DNA of 55,870 nt from an uncultured Chlorobiaceae bacterium. GTDB lineage: Bacteria > Bacteroidota > Chlorobiia > Chlorobiales > Chlorobiaceae. Location of the stretch: the NCBI GenBank assembly GCA_903843305.1, contig CAIMPI010000003.1, forward strand, positions 1-55,870, given 5' to 3'. Position 1 is the first letter of the stretch; the number at the start of each line of letters is the position of its first letter. The translations under genes were made by a program, and so were the position numbers. Shown here one piece after another: positions 1-6,735 of this stretch. Under the pieces are notes generated by a model. It made no database searches and was not told the origin of the DNA. It saw only the letters and a program-made list of their open reading frames with translations.

Positions 1-1
1 C

Positions 2-730
2 TGGAACAATGCGCCGAAACTGTCCAGCGTTTTCGCCATGGAGCAGACTGACAACTGTCCCCATGTATTCGGAATCGGTACAGATAATACCCTGTATCTG
101 AATTGGCGGAACAAATCAGGCCAGTGGAGCGGTTGGATGGCGAACTGGAACAATGCGCCGAAACTGTCCAGCGTTTTTGCCATGGAGCAGACTGACAACT
201 GTCCCCATGTATTCGGAATCGGTACTGATCATACCCTGTATCTGAATTGGCGGAATCCATCAGGCCAGTGGAGCGGTTGGATGGCGAACTGGAACAATGC
301 GCCGAAACTGTCGAGCGTTTTTGCTATGGAGCAGACTGACAACTGTCCCCATTTATTCGGAATCGGTACAGATAATACTCTGTGTCTGAATTGGCGGAAC
401 TCATCAGGCCAGTGGAGCGGTTGGATGGCGAACTGGAACAATGCGCCGAAACTGTCGAGCGTTTTCGCCATGGAGCAGACTGACAACTGTCCCCATGTAT
501 TCGGAATCGGTACTGATCATACCCTGTATCTGAATTGGCGGAACTCATCAGGCCAGTGGAGCGGTTGGATGGCGAACTGGAACAATGCGCCGAAACTGTC
601 GAGCGTTTTCGCCATGGAGCAGACTGACAACTGTCCGCACATATTCGGAATCGGTACAGATAATACTCTGTATCTGAATTGGCGGAACAAATCAGGCCAG
701 TGGAGCGGTTGGATGGCGAACTGGGCCTAA
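2..730 (+). CDS. Tandem-repeat beta-propeller-like protein (PLL lectin-type repeats), 5' partial
   Basis: The reading frame is open from the window edge, so the gene starts upstream; 242 residues are visible. They consist of the tail of one 48-residue unit, five further units starting at 38, 182, 326, 470 and 614, and a final truncated unit ending GWMANWA. Each unit carries FGIGTD, LNWRN and GQWSGW. This spacing of aromatic residues resembles the blade repeats of PLL/PHL-type seven-bladed propeller lectins, so sugar binding is possible but unproven. Units are nearly identical at DNA level, with N/H alternating at one position (GTDN, GTDH, GTDN, GTDH, GTDN). No signal peptide can be judged because the N-terminus is missing. 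The fold assignment is inference from motif spacing only. Confidence 0.7.
   Translation, partial: WNNAPKLSSVFAMEQTDNCPHVFGIGTDNTLYLNWRNKSGQWSGWMANWNNAPKLSSVFAMEQTDNCPHVFGIGTDHTLYLNWRNPSGQWSGWMANWNNAPKLSSVFAMEQTDNCPHLFGIGTDNTLCLNWRNSSGQWSGWMANWNNAPKLSSVFAMEQTDNCPHVFGIGTDHTLYLNWRNSSGQWSGWMANWNNAPKLSSVFAMEQTDNCPHIFGIGTDNTLYLNWRNKSGQWSGWMANWA
38..720 (+). repeat. Tandem 144-bp coding repeats
   Basis: Copies begin at 38, 182, 326, 470 and 614, exactly 144 bp apart. The end of an earlier copy occupies the first 37 bases. Copies differ at only a few bases. Units 1, 3 and 5 read acagataatac at the variable site and units 2 and 4 read actgatcatac, which implies a 288-bp higher-order unit. Confidence 0.95.
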
Positions 731-789
731 TGCTTCTGCAGTGTCGAGCAATGGCTTTATCGTTGCCCGACATTCTACTCAACATTCTT

Positions 790-826
790 GCCTAACGCCA
801 GCGTTGAGCGGACGCGGGCGTTAGGT
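790..826. other. Strong hairpin with attC-like ends
   Basis: A perfect 9-bp inverted repeat (CCTAACGCC at 791-799, GGCGTTAGG at 817-825) encloses a second stem (GCGT/ACGC). The outer boxes GCCTAAC and GTTAGGT fit the integron attC R'' (RYYYAAC) and R' (GTTRRRY) consensus, and the inner GAGCGGAC resembles an L box. At 37 bp it is shorter than a normal attC, so it may be a collapsed attC or simply a hairpin 3' of the repeat gene. No integrase is in the window and no T-tract follows. Confidence 0.35.
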
Positions 827-909
827 AGTTCTCCGCTTTTGCGCAACCTGCCTGCCTGTTAACCGATTTTAACATTCTGCCTTTTGTTGATATTCTCAAA
901 TTTACACAT

Positions 910-1080
910 TTACGAATTATTGCTGGCATCACGGTCTTCGCGGAGGTAGATTTTCATGGTTCGGGGGTCGAGGCCGAAGTGTTCGAGAAGTTCTTTTATG
1001 TATTTGAGCAGGCTGTTTGCTGAGAGGTTGATTTCAGCGTAGAGACCTGAGTCGAGCTTTTCACCAAGGCGTAGATCGTG
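910..1080 (-). pseudogene. C-terminal fragment of an unrecognised protein
   Basis: On the minus strand a 56-codon frame ends in TAA at 910-912. It reads like real protein, including LGEKLDSGLYAEINLSAN and EHFGLDPRTMKIYLRED. An in-frame stop lies directly upstream at about 1081-1083, and there is no start codon with a ribosome binding site. It looks like the surviving 3' end of a larger gene. I do not recognise the family. The stretch 827-909 and the bases up to the hicB-like gene otherwise show only short GC hairpins near 1150-1180. Confidence 0.35.
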
Positions 1081-1312
1081 TTAATCTGATGACAATAGCG
1101 GTTTACAGTTACGCATTAAAACAAGAAGTACACATTTTTCCGGTATATTTCCCCCGAAAGCGGGGTGCCGACTTCGGCTCAACAAAATAGTACAATGAAA
1201 GCACTGCTCAGCTATGTGTGGCAGAACAGAAATTGCTCAGGTTTTTTATTCTTCAGAAATATTGGTGGACGAATTCAAAAATGGGCGATGCGCTTCAGAA
1301 TAAAGGCTTGCT

Positions 1313-1516
1313 ATGAAATTAAAAATTATTGTACATCCGGCAGAAGAGGGTGGCTTTTGGGCCGAAGTGCCTGCAATTCAGGGTTGCGCCACTCAAGGTG
1401 AGACGATGGAGGAACTTCTGGTGAATCTGCGCGATGCTGTAGATACCTGCCTTTCAGTGGATTTGGAAACCATCGAAATTTCAGAAAATGACAAAGTTTT
1501 AGAACTTGTGCTGTGA
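1313..1516 (+). CDS. HicB-like antitoxin (UPF0150/HicB_like fold)
   Basis: This is a 67-aa protein beginning MKLKIIVHPAEEGGFWAEVP. It has the HicB_like pattern: a beta strand, then EGGFWAEVPAIQGC, then a helix (EELLVNLRDAVDTCL). HicB proteins of this type normally neutralise a HicA mRNA interferase. The TGA stop overlaps a GTG that starts a hicA-like sequence, giving the usual translational coupling of a hicBA pair. Here hicA is destroyed after about 15 codons (next entry), so this copy is probably an orphan. Length and fold match small HicB family members without the C-terminal DNA-binding domain. Confidence 0.7.
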   Translation: MKLKIIVHPAEEGGFWAEVPAIQGCATQGETMEELLVNLRDAVDTCLSVDLETIEISENDKVLELVL

Positions 1517-1578
1517 AATCTATTTCAGGAAAACACTTTGCGCGGCTTCTTGAAAAGTTTTGTTGTAGAACATCCTGA
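1513..1578 (+). pseudogene. Truncated hicA-like toxin gene
   Basis: A GTG codon overlapping the upstream stop (GTGA) opens a frame reading VKSISGKHFARLLEK, the typical N-terminus of HicA toxins. After lysine 15 the similarity ends and the frame reaches TGA at 1576-1578. The catalytic histidine region of HicA is absent, so no toxin can be made. The break coincides with the start of a different gene fragment in another frame, indicating a deletion or recombination junction near 1557-1562. Confidence 0.6.
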
Positions 1579-1720
1579 GAAAACAGTTATCCAATCTGAT
1601 GGCAGAATCAAGAAATGGGCGCATATTAAGGAGAGTGGGAAAGTTTTACGAGTCATTCTGCTTGAAGATGGTGAAACAGTTCATAATGCCTTTTTCGATC
1701 GATCATATAAGGAGAGCTAA
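1559..1720 (+). pseudogene. C-terminal part of a DUF4258-like protein
   Basis: From about 1559 the frame encodes VVEHPEKTVIQSDGRIKKWA and then LRVILLEDGETVHNAFFDR, a pattern I associate with the C-terminal half of DUF4258-like small proteins often encoded next to DUF2283. The N-terminal half is missing and has been replaced by the hicA 5' end in a different frame. A TTG at 1538 could open a 60-codon reading frame whose first residues are out-of-frame hicA sequence. It is followed at once by the DUF2283 gene in the same frame, separated by a stop and one codon. Confidence 0.5.
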
Positions 1721-1723
1721 ACC

Positions 1724-1933
1724 ATTAAGGTAAAATATTTTGAAGATACCGATACCGCTTATGTCGAATTACTCGATAAACCGGTGTTTGAAACTCGTGA
1801 GATCAGTGAAAACATTTTGATTGATGTTGATGACAAGGGCTATCTTGTCAGTATGACCATCGAACATGCCAAAGAAAATGCTGGTTTATGGGAATTTTCT
1901 TATCAGGAAATTCCCCGTAAGGAAACCGCATAA
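1724..1933 (+). CDS. DUF2283 family protein with apparent ATT start
   Basis: The 69-codon frame encodes KVKYFEDTDTAYVELLD and ISENILIDVDDKGYLVSMTI, typical of DUF2283, a small all-beta family usually paired with DUF4258 genes in toxin-antitoxin-like operons. No ATG, GTG or TTG lies at the expected N-terminus. The codon before lysine is ATT (1724-1726), seven bases after a good Shine-Dalgarno sequence (GGAGAG, 1711-1716). An in-frame TAA two codons upstream excludes an earlier start. Either ATT is used, as in infC, or an ATG has mutated and the gene is decaying along with its broken partner. The function of DUF2283 is unknown. Confidence 0.6.
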   Translation: MKVKYFEDTDTAYVELLDKPVFETREISENILIDVDDKGYLVSMTIEHAKENAGLWEFSYQEIPRKETA

Positions 1934-2651
1934 GCCGTTTGAAGCGCTTTCACTTTTTCCCTATGTCATCGGCTTGCTTTTCCGGGAGACATTCCGGTTT
2001 GCCAATTTCGACCCAGCTCGAAACCGACGTCAGAGCCATTTCAAACCTGCGTTAGCATGCCACTTGAGCACTCCCTGAATATTTTCTGCTACAACGCCAT
2101 CCGTCTCGATTGGGGAACGCCCTTTATGTTGATGGGTTTAATGTTAGTACGCAGAAAGAACCTTCAGCTCCTATGTCATGCAGTAATGATACCGACCTGA
2201 TCGGCCACACCAAATGTTGCCAGCCCTCTGTTCCCCAGCCGGAAAAAGTACCCATTGTCATCCGATAACAGAAAATATCTAAAACTCTTACCTATATTAT
2301 CACTTGTATTTCCCATTAAGATCCAGTGACAACCCCTTCTTTTGGTATGAAGTTCTCAACTGTTCTTTCCGCTGAATGTGAGGACAACAAAACAGGGAAA
2401 GGCAGGGTATAAAAAAGAAACGCTCCCAACCAGGTTGAGAGCGTCAGACCGGAGATGCAGTCTTTGGTGATGTTAATCTCTCAGGGTTGAATTCCCCACC
2501 GCTTGCGGTGAAGTAAGTTAAGCTTCTTCTAAAAACAGATACCCCGCTGCTTGCGGCAAGGAACTTCATTTACAATAAGTTTGAAATGAATTGTGGTACA
2601 TGGAATCATGGTAGGTAAACACGCTTTGACAAGAAGTCGATCAAAGCTTCC
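1934..2651. other. Gene-poor region with hairpins and decayed coding fragments
   Basis: No convincing intact gene is present in this 718-bp stretch. It contains inverted repeats: near 2426-2448 (CGCTCCCAACC/GGTTGAGAGCG), near 2492-2505 (CACCGCTTGCGGTG) and near 2540-2558 (CCCCGCTGCTTGCGGC). The last two resemble each other and the subterminal hairpins of IS200/IS605-type elements. Short open fragments on the minus strand look like eroded coding sequence. Confidence 0.45.
2176..2316 (-). other. Possible small ORF or gene fragment, 46 aa
   Basis: The minus strand encodes MGNTSDNIGKSFRYFLLSDD and then GYFFRLGNRGLATFGVADQ before a TGA. The composition looks protein-like. I see no clear ribosome binding site, and the frame stays open upstream of the ATG for several sensible codons (RGCHWIL), so it may be the 3' end of a larger decayed gene. 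I do not recognise the family. Confidence 0.25.
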
Positions 2652-2681
2652 ATGAGAAATAAAGAATACACAGCATTGCGC

Positions 2682-4181
2682 ATGAGTCACGATATTCTAC
2701 AGCTCAATCCACCGGCGGTATGGAAACATTTTTACAGCCTGACCAGAATCCCCCGTCCATCCGGGAAGGAGGAGCAAATCAGGGAGTTCATCTCTGATTT
2801 CGGCAAAAACCTTGGGTTGGAAACTCTTGTTGACGATGTTGGCAATGTTATCATCCGGAAGCCTGCCACCTTCGGCATGGAGAATCGTCAGGGGGTGATT
2901 CTGCAAGGGCATCTCGATATGGTGCCGCAGAAGAACACAGGCAAGCAGCATGATTTTGAAAAAGATCCGATTGAAACGGTTCTTGATGGCGAGTGGGTGA
3001 GGGCGAACGGTACAACCCTGGGCGCCGACAATGGCATGGGCGTTGCTGCTGCCATGGTGGTGCTTGAATCAAGGGAGGTTCAGCATGGCCCGCTTGAGGC
3101 GCTCTTTACCAGCAATGAGGAGGCTGGAATGACTGGAGCAACCGGCCTGAAACCCGGTATGCTCAAGGGGAAGATTCTGATCAACATGGATTCGGAAGAT
3201 GAAGGCAAACTTTTTATTGGTTGCGCCGGTGGTACCAACGGAAAGATCACCTTTCGTTACAGCGAACAACCGTTATCAACGGAATGCAGGGGTTTCAGAA
3301 TCAAGGTGACGGGATTGAAGGGCGGCCACAGCGGAGTTGATATTCATTTAGGACGCGGCAATGCCAACAAGATCATGAACCGGATACTGTATCATGGGTA
3401 TCAGTACGGGCTGCAGCTTGCCTCTATTGAGGGAGGAAGTCTCCGCAATGCGATTCCCCGAGAATCATTTGCCCATGCAGCCATTCCTTTGGCAGGGGTT
3501 GAGGAGTTCCTCAACAGCGTCACGATCTTGACCGGCAAGATAAAAAATGAACTGTCGGGAGTTGAGCCAACCCTGAAGATTGAAGTGGTTGCTGCCGAGC
3601 TCCCCGGGAGCGTTATCGAACAGGATATTTTTATAAAGGTTTTGAACGCGATCTATGCTTGTCCGAATGGTGTGATGCGCATGAGCAATGAAATGGATGG
3701 TCTGGTTGAAACATCCAATAATCTTGCTCTGGTCAAATCCGGGCATGGAGTCATTACCATAGAGTGTTTGCTGAGAAGTTCGGTTGACTCTGCCCGTGAT
3801 GATCTTGAGATCATGATAAGAAGCATCTTTGACCTTGCAGGAGCGGCTTCGGTATTTGATGGAGCTTATCCAGGATGGAAACCGAATCAGGATTCTCCGA
3901 TCCTGAAGACCATGCAGGCGCTCTATACCAAGCAGTTCGGCAAAGTTCCGGAGATAACTGCTATTCATGCAGGTCTGGAATGCGGGATTATAGGCGGTAC
4001 CTATCCCGGACTTGACATGATCTCTTTTGGCCCGACTATTCGATATCCCCATTCGCCGGATGAAAAGGTGAACATTCCCTCTGTCGGGAAATTCTGGGAG
4101 TTTCTTGTCGAAACACTTAAAAATATACCGGAATCCTCCTCTTATCAGGAAATTTCTCGTCGGGAAAAGCCTTCAGTGTAA
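2682..4181 (+). CDS. pepD: Aminoacyl-histidine dipeptidase (Xaa-His dipeptidase, peptidase D)
   Basis: This is a cytosolic metallopeptidase of family M20C that cleaves Xaa-His and related dipeptides. With the ATG at 2682 it has 499 residues, close to the ~485 of E. coli PepD, and starts with the family pattern ILQLNPPAVWKHF. An in-frame ATG at 2652 would add ten residues; neither start has a strong Shine-Dalgarno, so homology decided. Metal-site motifs are visible: GHLDM (zinc-binding His and Asp), LGADNGMGVA (bridging Asp) and TSNEEAGMTGA (catalytic and ligand Glu). The C-terminal HAGLECG and the late PHSPDE carry further ligand residues. Its 3' end overlaps the convergent DUF2442 gene by 37 bp. 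Confidence 0.93.
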   Translation: MSHDILQLNPPAVWKHFYSLTRIPRPSGKEEQIREFISDFGKNLGLETLVDDVGNVIIRKPATFGMENRQGVILQGHLDMVPQKNTGKQHDFEKDPIETVLDGEWVRANGTTLGADNGMGVAAAMVVLESREVQHGPLEALFTSNEEAGMTGATGLKPGMLKGKILINMDSEDEGKLFIGCAGGTNGKITFRYSEQPLSTECRGFRIKVTGLKGGHSGVDIHLGRGNANKIMNRILYHGYQYGLQLASIEGGSLRNAIPRESFAHAAIPLAGVEEFLNSVTILTGKIKNELSGVEPTLKIEVVAAELPGSVIEQDIFIKVLNAIYACPNGVMRMSNEMDGLVETSNNLALVKSGHGVITIECLLRSSVDSARDDLEIMIRSIFDLAGAASVFDGAYPGWKPNQDSPILKTMQALYTKQFGKVPEITAIHAGLECGIIGGTYPGLDMISFGPTIRYPHSPDEKVNIPSVGKFWEFLVETLKNIPESSSYQEISRREKPSV

Positions 4182-4426
4182 CGTTCCAGCCCATCGGGAG
4201 CCAGGTCTTCACCTTCGGGCCAGCAGATGCCGCCAATGGGATCAATACTGACCTGCCGAAAATACCGCTCCTGACGCAGGCGCCAGTAGGCATCCCGACT
4301 CTGTATCAAAGGTTCGAGATTCAGGGTTAGTTCCTTGTCATTACTGAGTTTGACTTTTAATCTCAGTCCTGCATGTGGTGTCACTTCCACAACCTGTACC
4401 CATGGTGTTTCAAGTAGTGAGTTCAT
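4145..4426 (-). CDS. DUF2442 domain protein
   Basis: The 93-aa protein carries the DUF2442 core: VVEVTPHAGLRLKVKLSND, then LEPLI, then ISIDPIGGICWPEG-like sequence with aspartate and tryptophan. DUF2442 proteins are commonly encoded with DUF4160 partners and are suspected toxin-antitoxin components, with the activity unproven. Its start lies inside the 3' end of the DUF4160 gene (17-bp overlap), indicating translational coupling. Its own 3' end overlaps pepD on the opposite strand by 37 bp, so the two transcripts converge. Confidence 0.75.
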   Translation of the reverse strand: MNSLLETPWVQVVEVTPHAGLRLKVKLSNDKELTLNLEPLIQSRDAYWRLRQERYFRQVSIDPIGGICWPEGEDLAPDGLERYTEGFSRREIS

Positions 4427-4637
4427 TCCACTTTGCCATTAATTCCTCTTGGTTGTCCAAGATAAAGTGTTTTATCTTCTTTAGTTGTGCTGTTGGCATC
4501 TGGCCTGCGCATAAGTCGCCGCTCTCCAGACTGAACGATCCGGCATAATCCCCATACATTGCGTGACAATGAGGCTTTTCATGATCATCCATGTACATGT
4601 AGATCGAAATGCCAAAGAAAAAAGCTATGCGCGGCAT
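4410..4637 (-). CDS. DUF4160 domain protein
   Basis: The 75-aa protein shows the DUF4160 signature: MPRIAFFFGISIYMYMDDHE, then KPHCHAMYGDYAGSF, then a C-terminal helix with NQEELMAKWNEL. The HxKPHxHA histidine motif is conserved in the family, which is predicted to be the partner of DUF2442 in a two-gene module. It is first in the pair and overlaps the next gene. The module is complete and shows no damage. The assignment as toxin or antitoxin is not established, so I name only the domain. Confidence 0.78.
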   Translation of the reverse strand: MPRIAFFFGISIYMYMDDHEKPHCHAMYGDYAGSFSLESGDLCAGQMPTAQLKKIKHFILDNQEELMAKWNELTT

Positions 4638-5023
4638 GGTTCAGTGTTGAATTTTCAGGGTTTCGTGATACATACCACTTTCAAATCACTTGCTGAAGCA
4701 ATTTATAATAATTTTATTGAGAGCACAATATTCCAATTATTCATGCAATTCAGAATCGCAATCAAGATAGGCGCAATAGATTCTTTCCTATAGATTTAAT
4801 TTAGAATTTGGCTAATGTTGTAGTCGATAGTGAAGTCCATAGCAAAAGATCTTGATTGATAAAAAAAGCAGGCTTGTTTGAGAGCTATCTATAATTTTAA
4901 TAAGTAAGTACATCATGGAACACACACTTGATACATTTGCCATTTTTCAAAGATTCCGTTAAGTTGATATTTGCGACAAATCCGAAGCATTATGACGAAT
5001 AACACGACATTCCAACCGAAATC
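4638..5023. other. AT-rich intergenic region
   Basis: This is the 386-bp divergent spacer between the DUF4160 gene and the Fic gene. I see no RNA gene, terminator or convincing small ORF. It presumably holds promoters for both directions, but I cannot identify confident boxes. Confidence 0.5.
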
Positions 5024-6526
5024 ATGAAGACATCGCTTAAAAAAACGACAGTCGATGATTCACTGATCCTTTATGCAGAACTCAATGATGCTGAGGTAAG
5101 AGCTGCGCAACGACACCTGAAAACCGGCAGGTTAAAGCGCATTGTCCCTGGCGTTCTCAGCGCCAGCCCTGAAGAGGAGTGGCCGTCCATTATTGCTTTG
5201 CAGAGAATACGAGTCCTCGCTGCTCTTTTCCCTGGTGCTGTCATTGGCTATCGAAGTGCCTTCAATGGCGGTGTGCCCGTCGATGGCGTGATGCACCTCA
5301 GCTACAGCTACAAAAGGGTCGTCGATTTACCGGGATTACAAGTCGTTCTGGTCAAGGGGCACGGTAATGTTGCAGGTGATCAGCCAATGTCAGGACGAAA
5401 CATATTTTTTCCCTCTCAAGCACGCATGCTGATGGAAAACCTCACACAGAGTCGTGGAGCGATCAAAAAAGCCATGGGTCGTGTTGCCGTCGAAGAAAGG
5501 CTGATCAGTATTTACGAATCGAGAGGCCCTGACGCTCTCAATCGCATCAGGGAAGAAGCTTGCACTATTGCAGCCATCCTGGAGTTTGAGAAGGAATTCA
5601 GCATGTTGCATGACCTCATCGGAAGCATTCTCGGAACAAAAAGTGCCCAACTCGCCACTGCAGCAGGACAGGCACTGGCCGCAGGCATACCTTTTGACGC
5701 TCGGCGTTTGGCTCTTTTTGAAACGTTGGCCGCCACATTGCGAGCAATGCCTCTCATGCAAAAACCGTCACCGACCACAACCGGAAGCGCGCGCATCAAT
5801 TTTGCGTTTCTGGAGTCCTATTTCAGCAACTTCATCGAGGGAACGGAATTTGATGTCTCTGAGGCACGGCGAATTGTACTTGAGGGGAAAATTATCGACC
5901 AACGCCCGAAGGACTCACACGATATTCTCGGTGTATTCAGGCAAGCCATCGATCCCGGATGGTCAAACCAATCGATGGCATCTGGTGAAGCCGTATTACA
6001 CCAGTTGCGGCAGCGCCATGCCGATCTCATGAAAGAACGGCCGGAAGCCGCTCCCGGTGATTTTAAAGACAGGGAGAATTTTGCGGGAAACACCACCTTT
6101 GTCTCACCGCAGAATGTACGTGGAACTCTGATTGAGGGAAGCAAGATGTTGCCATCGGTTCATCCTGGAATGGCACGGGCATTGCTGGCGATGTTCATCG
6201 TCTCGGAAGTACATCCCTTTATAGATGGCAATGGCCGACTGGCACGCCTCATCATGAACGCAGAGTTGTCGGTTATCAATGCATGCAGAATGATTGTACC
6301 AACGCTCTTCAGAGAGGAATATCTGGATTGCCTGCGCGTGCTTACACGGCAAGGGAAACCCGAGCTGTTCATTTCTGCAATGCAGAAAATCCAGCAATGG
6401 ACCGCTGCATTCGACTACACCGATCTGGATCGTGTGATTGGCCAGATGAAGATCTGCAATGCATTTGAAAAATCCCGCAGGGAGTACCAACTGCTTAACC
6501 TCTCTGACTTGACCGGTTTACAATAG
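5024..6526 (+). CDS. Fic family protein with AbiEi-like N-terminal domain
   Basis: This 500-aa protein has a C-terminal Fic domain with the complete catalytic motif HPFIDGNGRLAR at residues 397-408, so it is expected to transfer AMP, or another phosphate-linked group, to a target. SNFIEG at 268-273 fits the inhibitory motif [S/T]xxxE[G/N], placed N-terminal to the Fic core as in class II Fic proteins, so it is probably autoinhibited. Residues ~10-140 (GRLKRIVPGVLSAS, GAVIGYRSAFNGG, LPGLQVVLVKG) resemble the AbiEi-type antitoxin winged-helix region, suggesting DNA binding or self-regulation. It stands alone with no separate antitoxin gene. The target is unknown. Conservation of the active site argues that it is functional. 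Confidence 0.85.
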   Translation: MKTSLKKTTVDDSLILYAELNDAEVRAAQRHLKTGRLKRIVPGVLSASPEEEWPSIIALQRIRVLAALFPGAVIGYRSAFNGGVPVDGVMHLSYSYKRVVDLPGLQVVLVKGHGNVAGDQPMSGRNIFFPSQARMLMENLTQSRGAIKKAMGRVAVEERLISIYESRGPDALNRIREEACTIAAILEFEKEFSMLHDLIGSILGTKSAQLATAAGQALAAGIPFDARRLALFETLAATLRAMPLMQKPSPTTTGSARINFAFLESYFSNFIEGTEFDVSEARRIVLEGKIIDQRPKDSHDILGVFRQAIDPGWSNQSMASGEAVLHQLRQRHADLMKERPEAAPGDFKDRENFAGNTTFVSPQNVRGTLIEGSKMLPSVHPGMARALLAMFIVSEVHPFIDGNGRLARLIMNAELSVINACRMIVPTLFREEYLDCLRVLTRQGKPELFISAMQKIQQWTAAFDYTDLDRVIGQMKICNAFEKSRREYQLLNLSDLTGLQ

Positions 6527-6735
6527 GCATGTCGGTAGAAACCAGCATAACAAAACTTGCTTTTTTTTACCTTCTCAGAGAGAGCTATACCCAACTTTTT
6601 TGATAAATGTTATATTGCTGAACATCTGGAACATCAAGGGTTTTTACGGGCCTTTTTTGTTTTTCCGTTGCCTGTAACTGATTATTATAAAGTATTCTAT
6701 ACTTCAGTCCATCAAATTTCTACTCCTGAGACCTC

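Noticed and set aside
38-720. CRISPR array
   Set aside because: The repeats are 144 bp, contiguous without spacers, and keep an open reading frame, so they encode protein blades.
229-785. Minus-strand ORFs of 85 and 153 codons across the tandem repeats
   Set aside because: They are shadows created by the 144-bp periodicity; the plus strand reads as a regular protein with conserved aromatic motifs.
1165-1401. 78-codon ORF overlapping the hicB-like gene
   Set aside because: The overlapping 67-aa frame matches HicB and has the typical overlap with hicA; the longer frame has no protein-like pattern.
1866-2078. 70-codon ORF after the DUF2283 gene
   Set aside because: It starts inside DUF2283 in another frame and its sequence is low-complexity and basic without recognisable features.
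4563-4793. 76-codon plus-strand ORF opposite DUF4160
   Set aside because: Its first part is antisense to a well-supported DUF4160 gene and the rest is AT-rich with no ribosome binding site.
6527-6735. Cobalamin riboswitch upstream of nrdJ
   Set aside because: The spacer is only ~209 bp and I could not find the conserved B12-box-like sequence.
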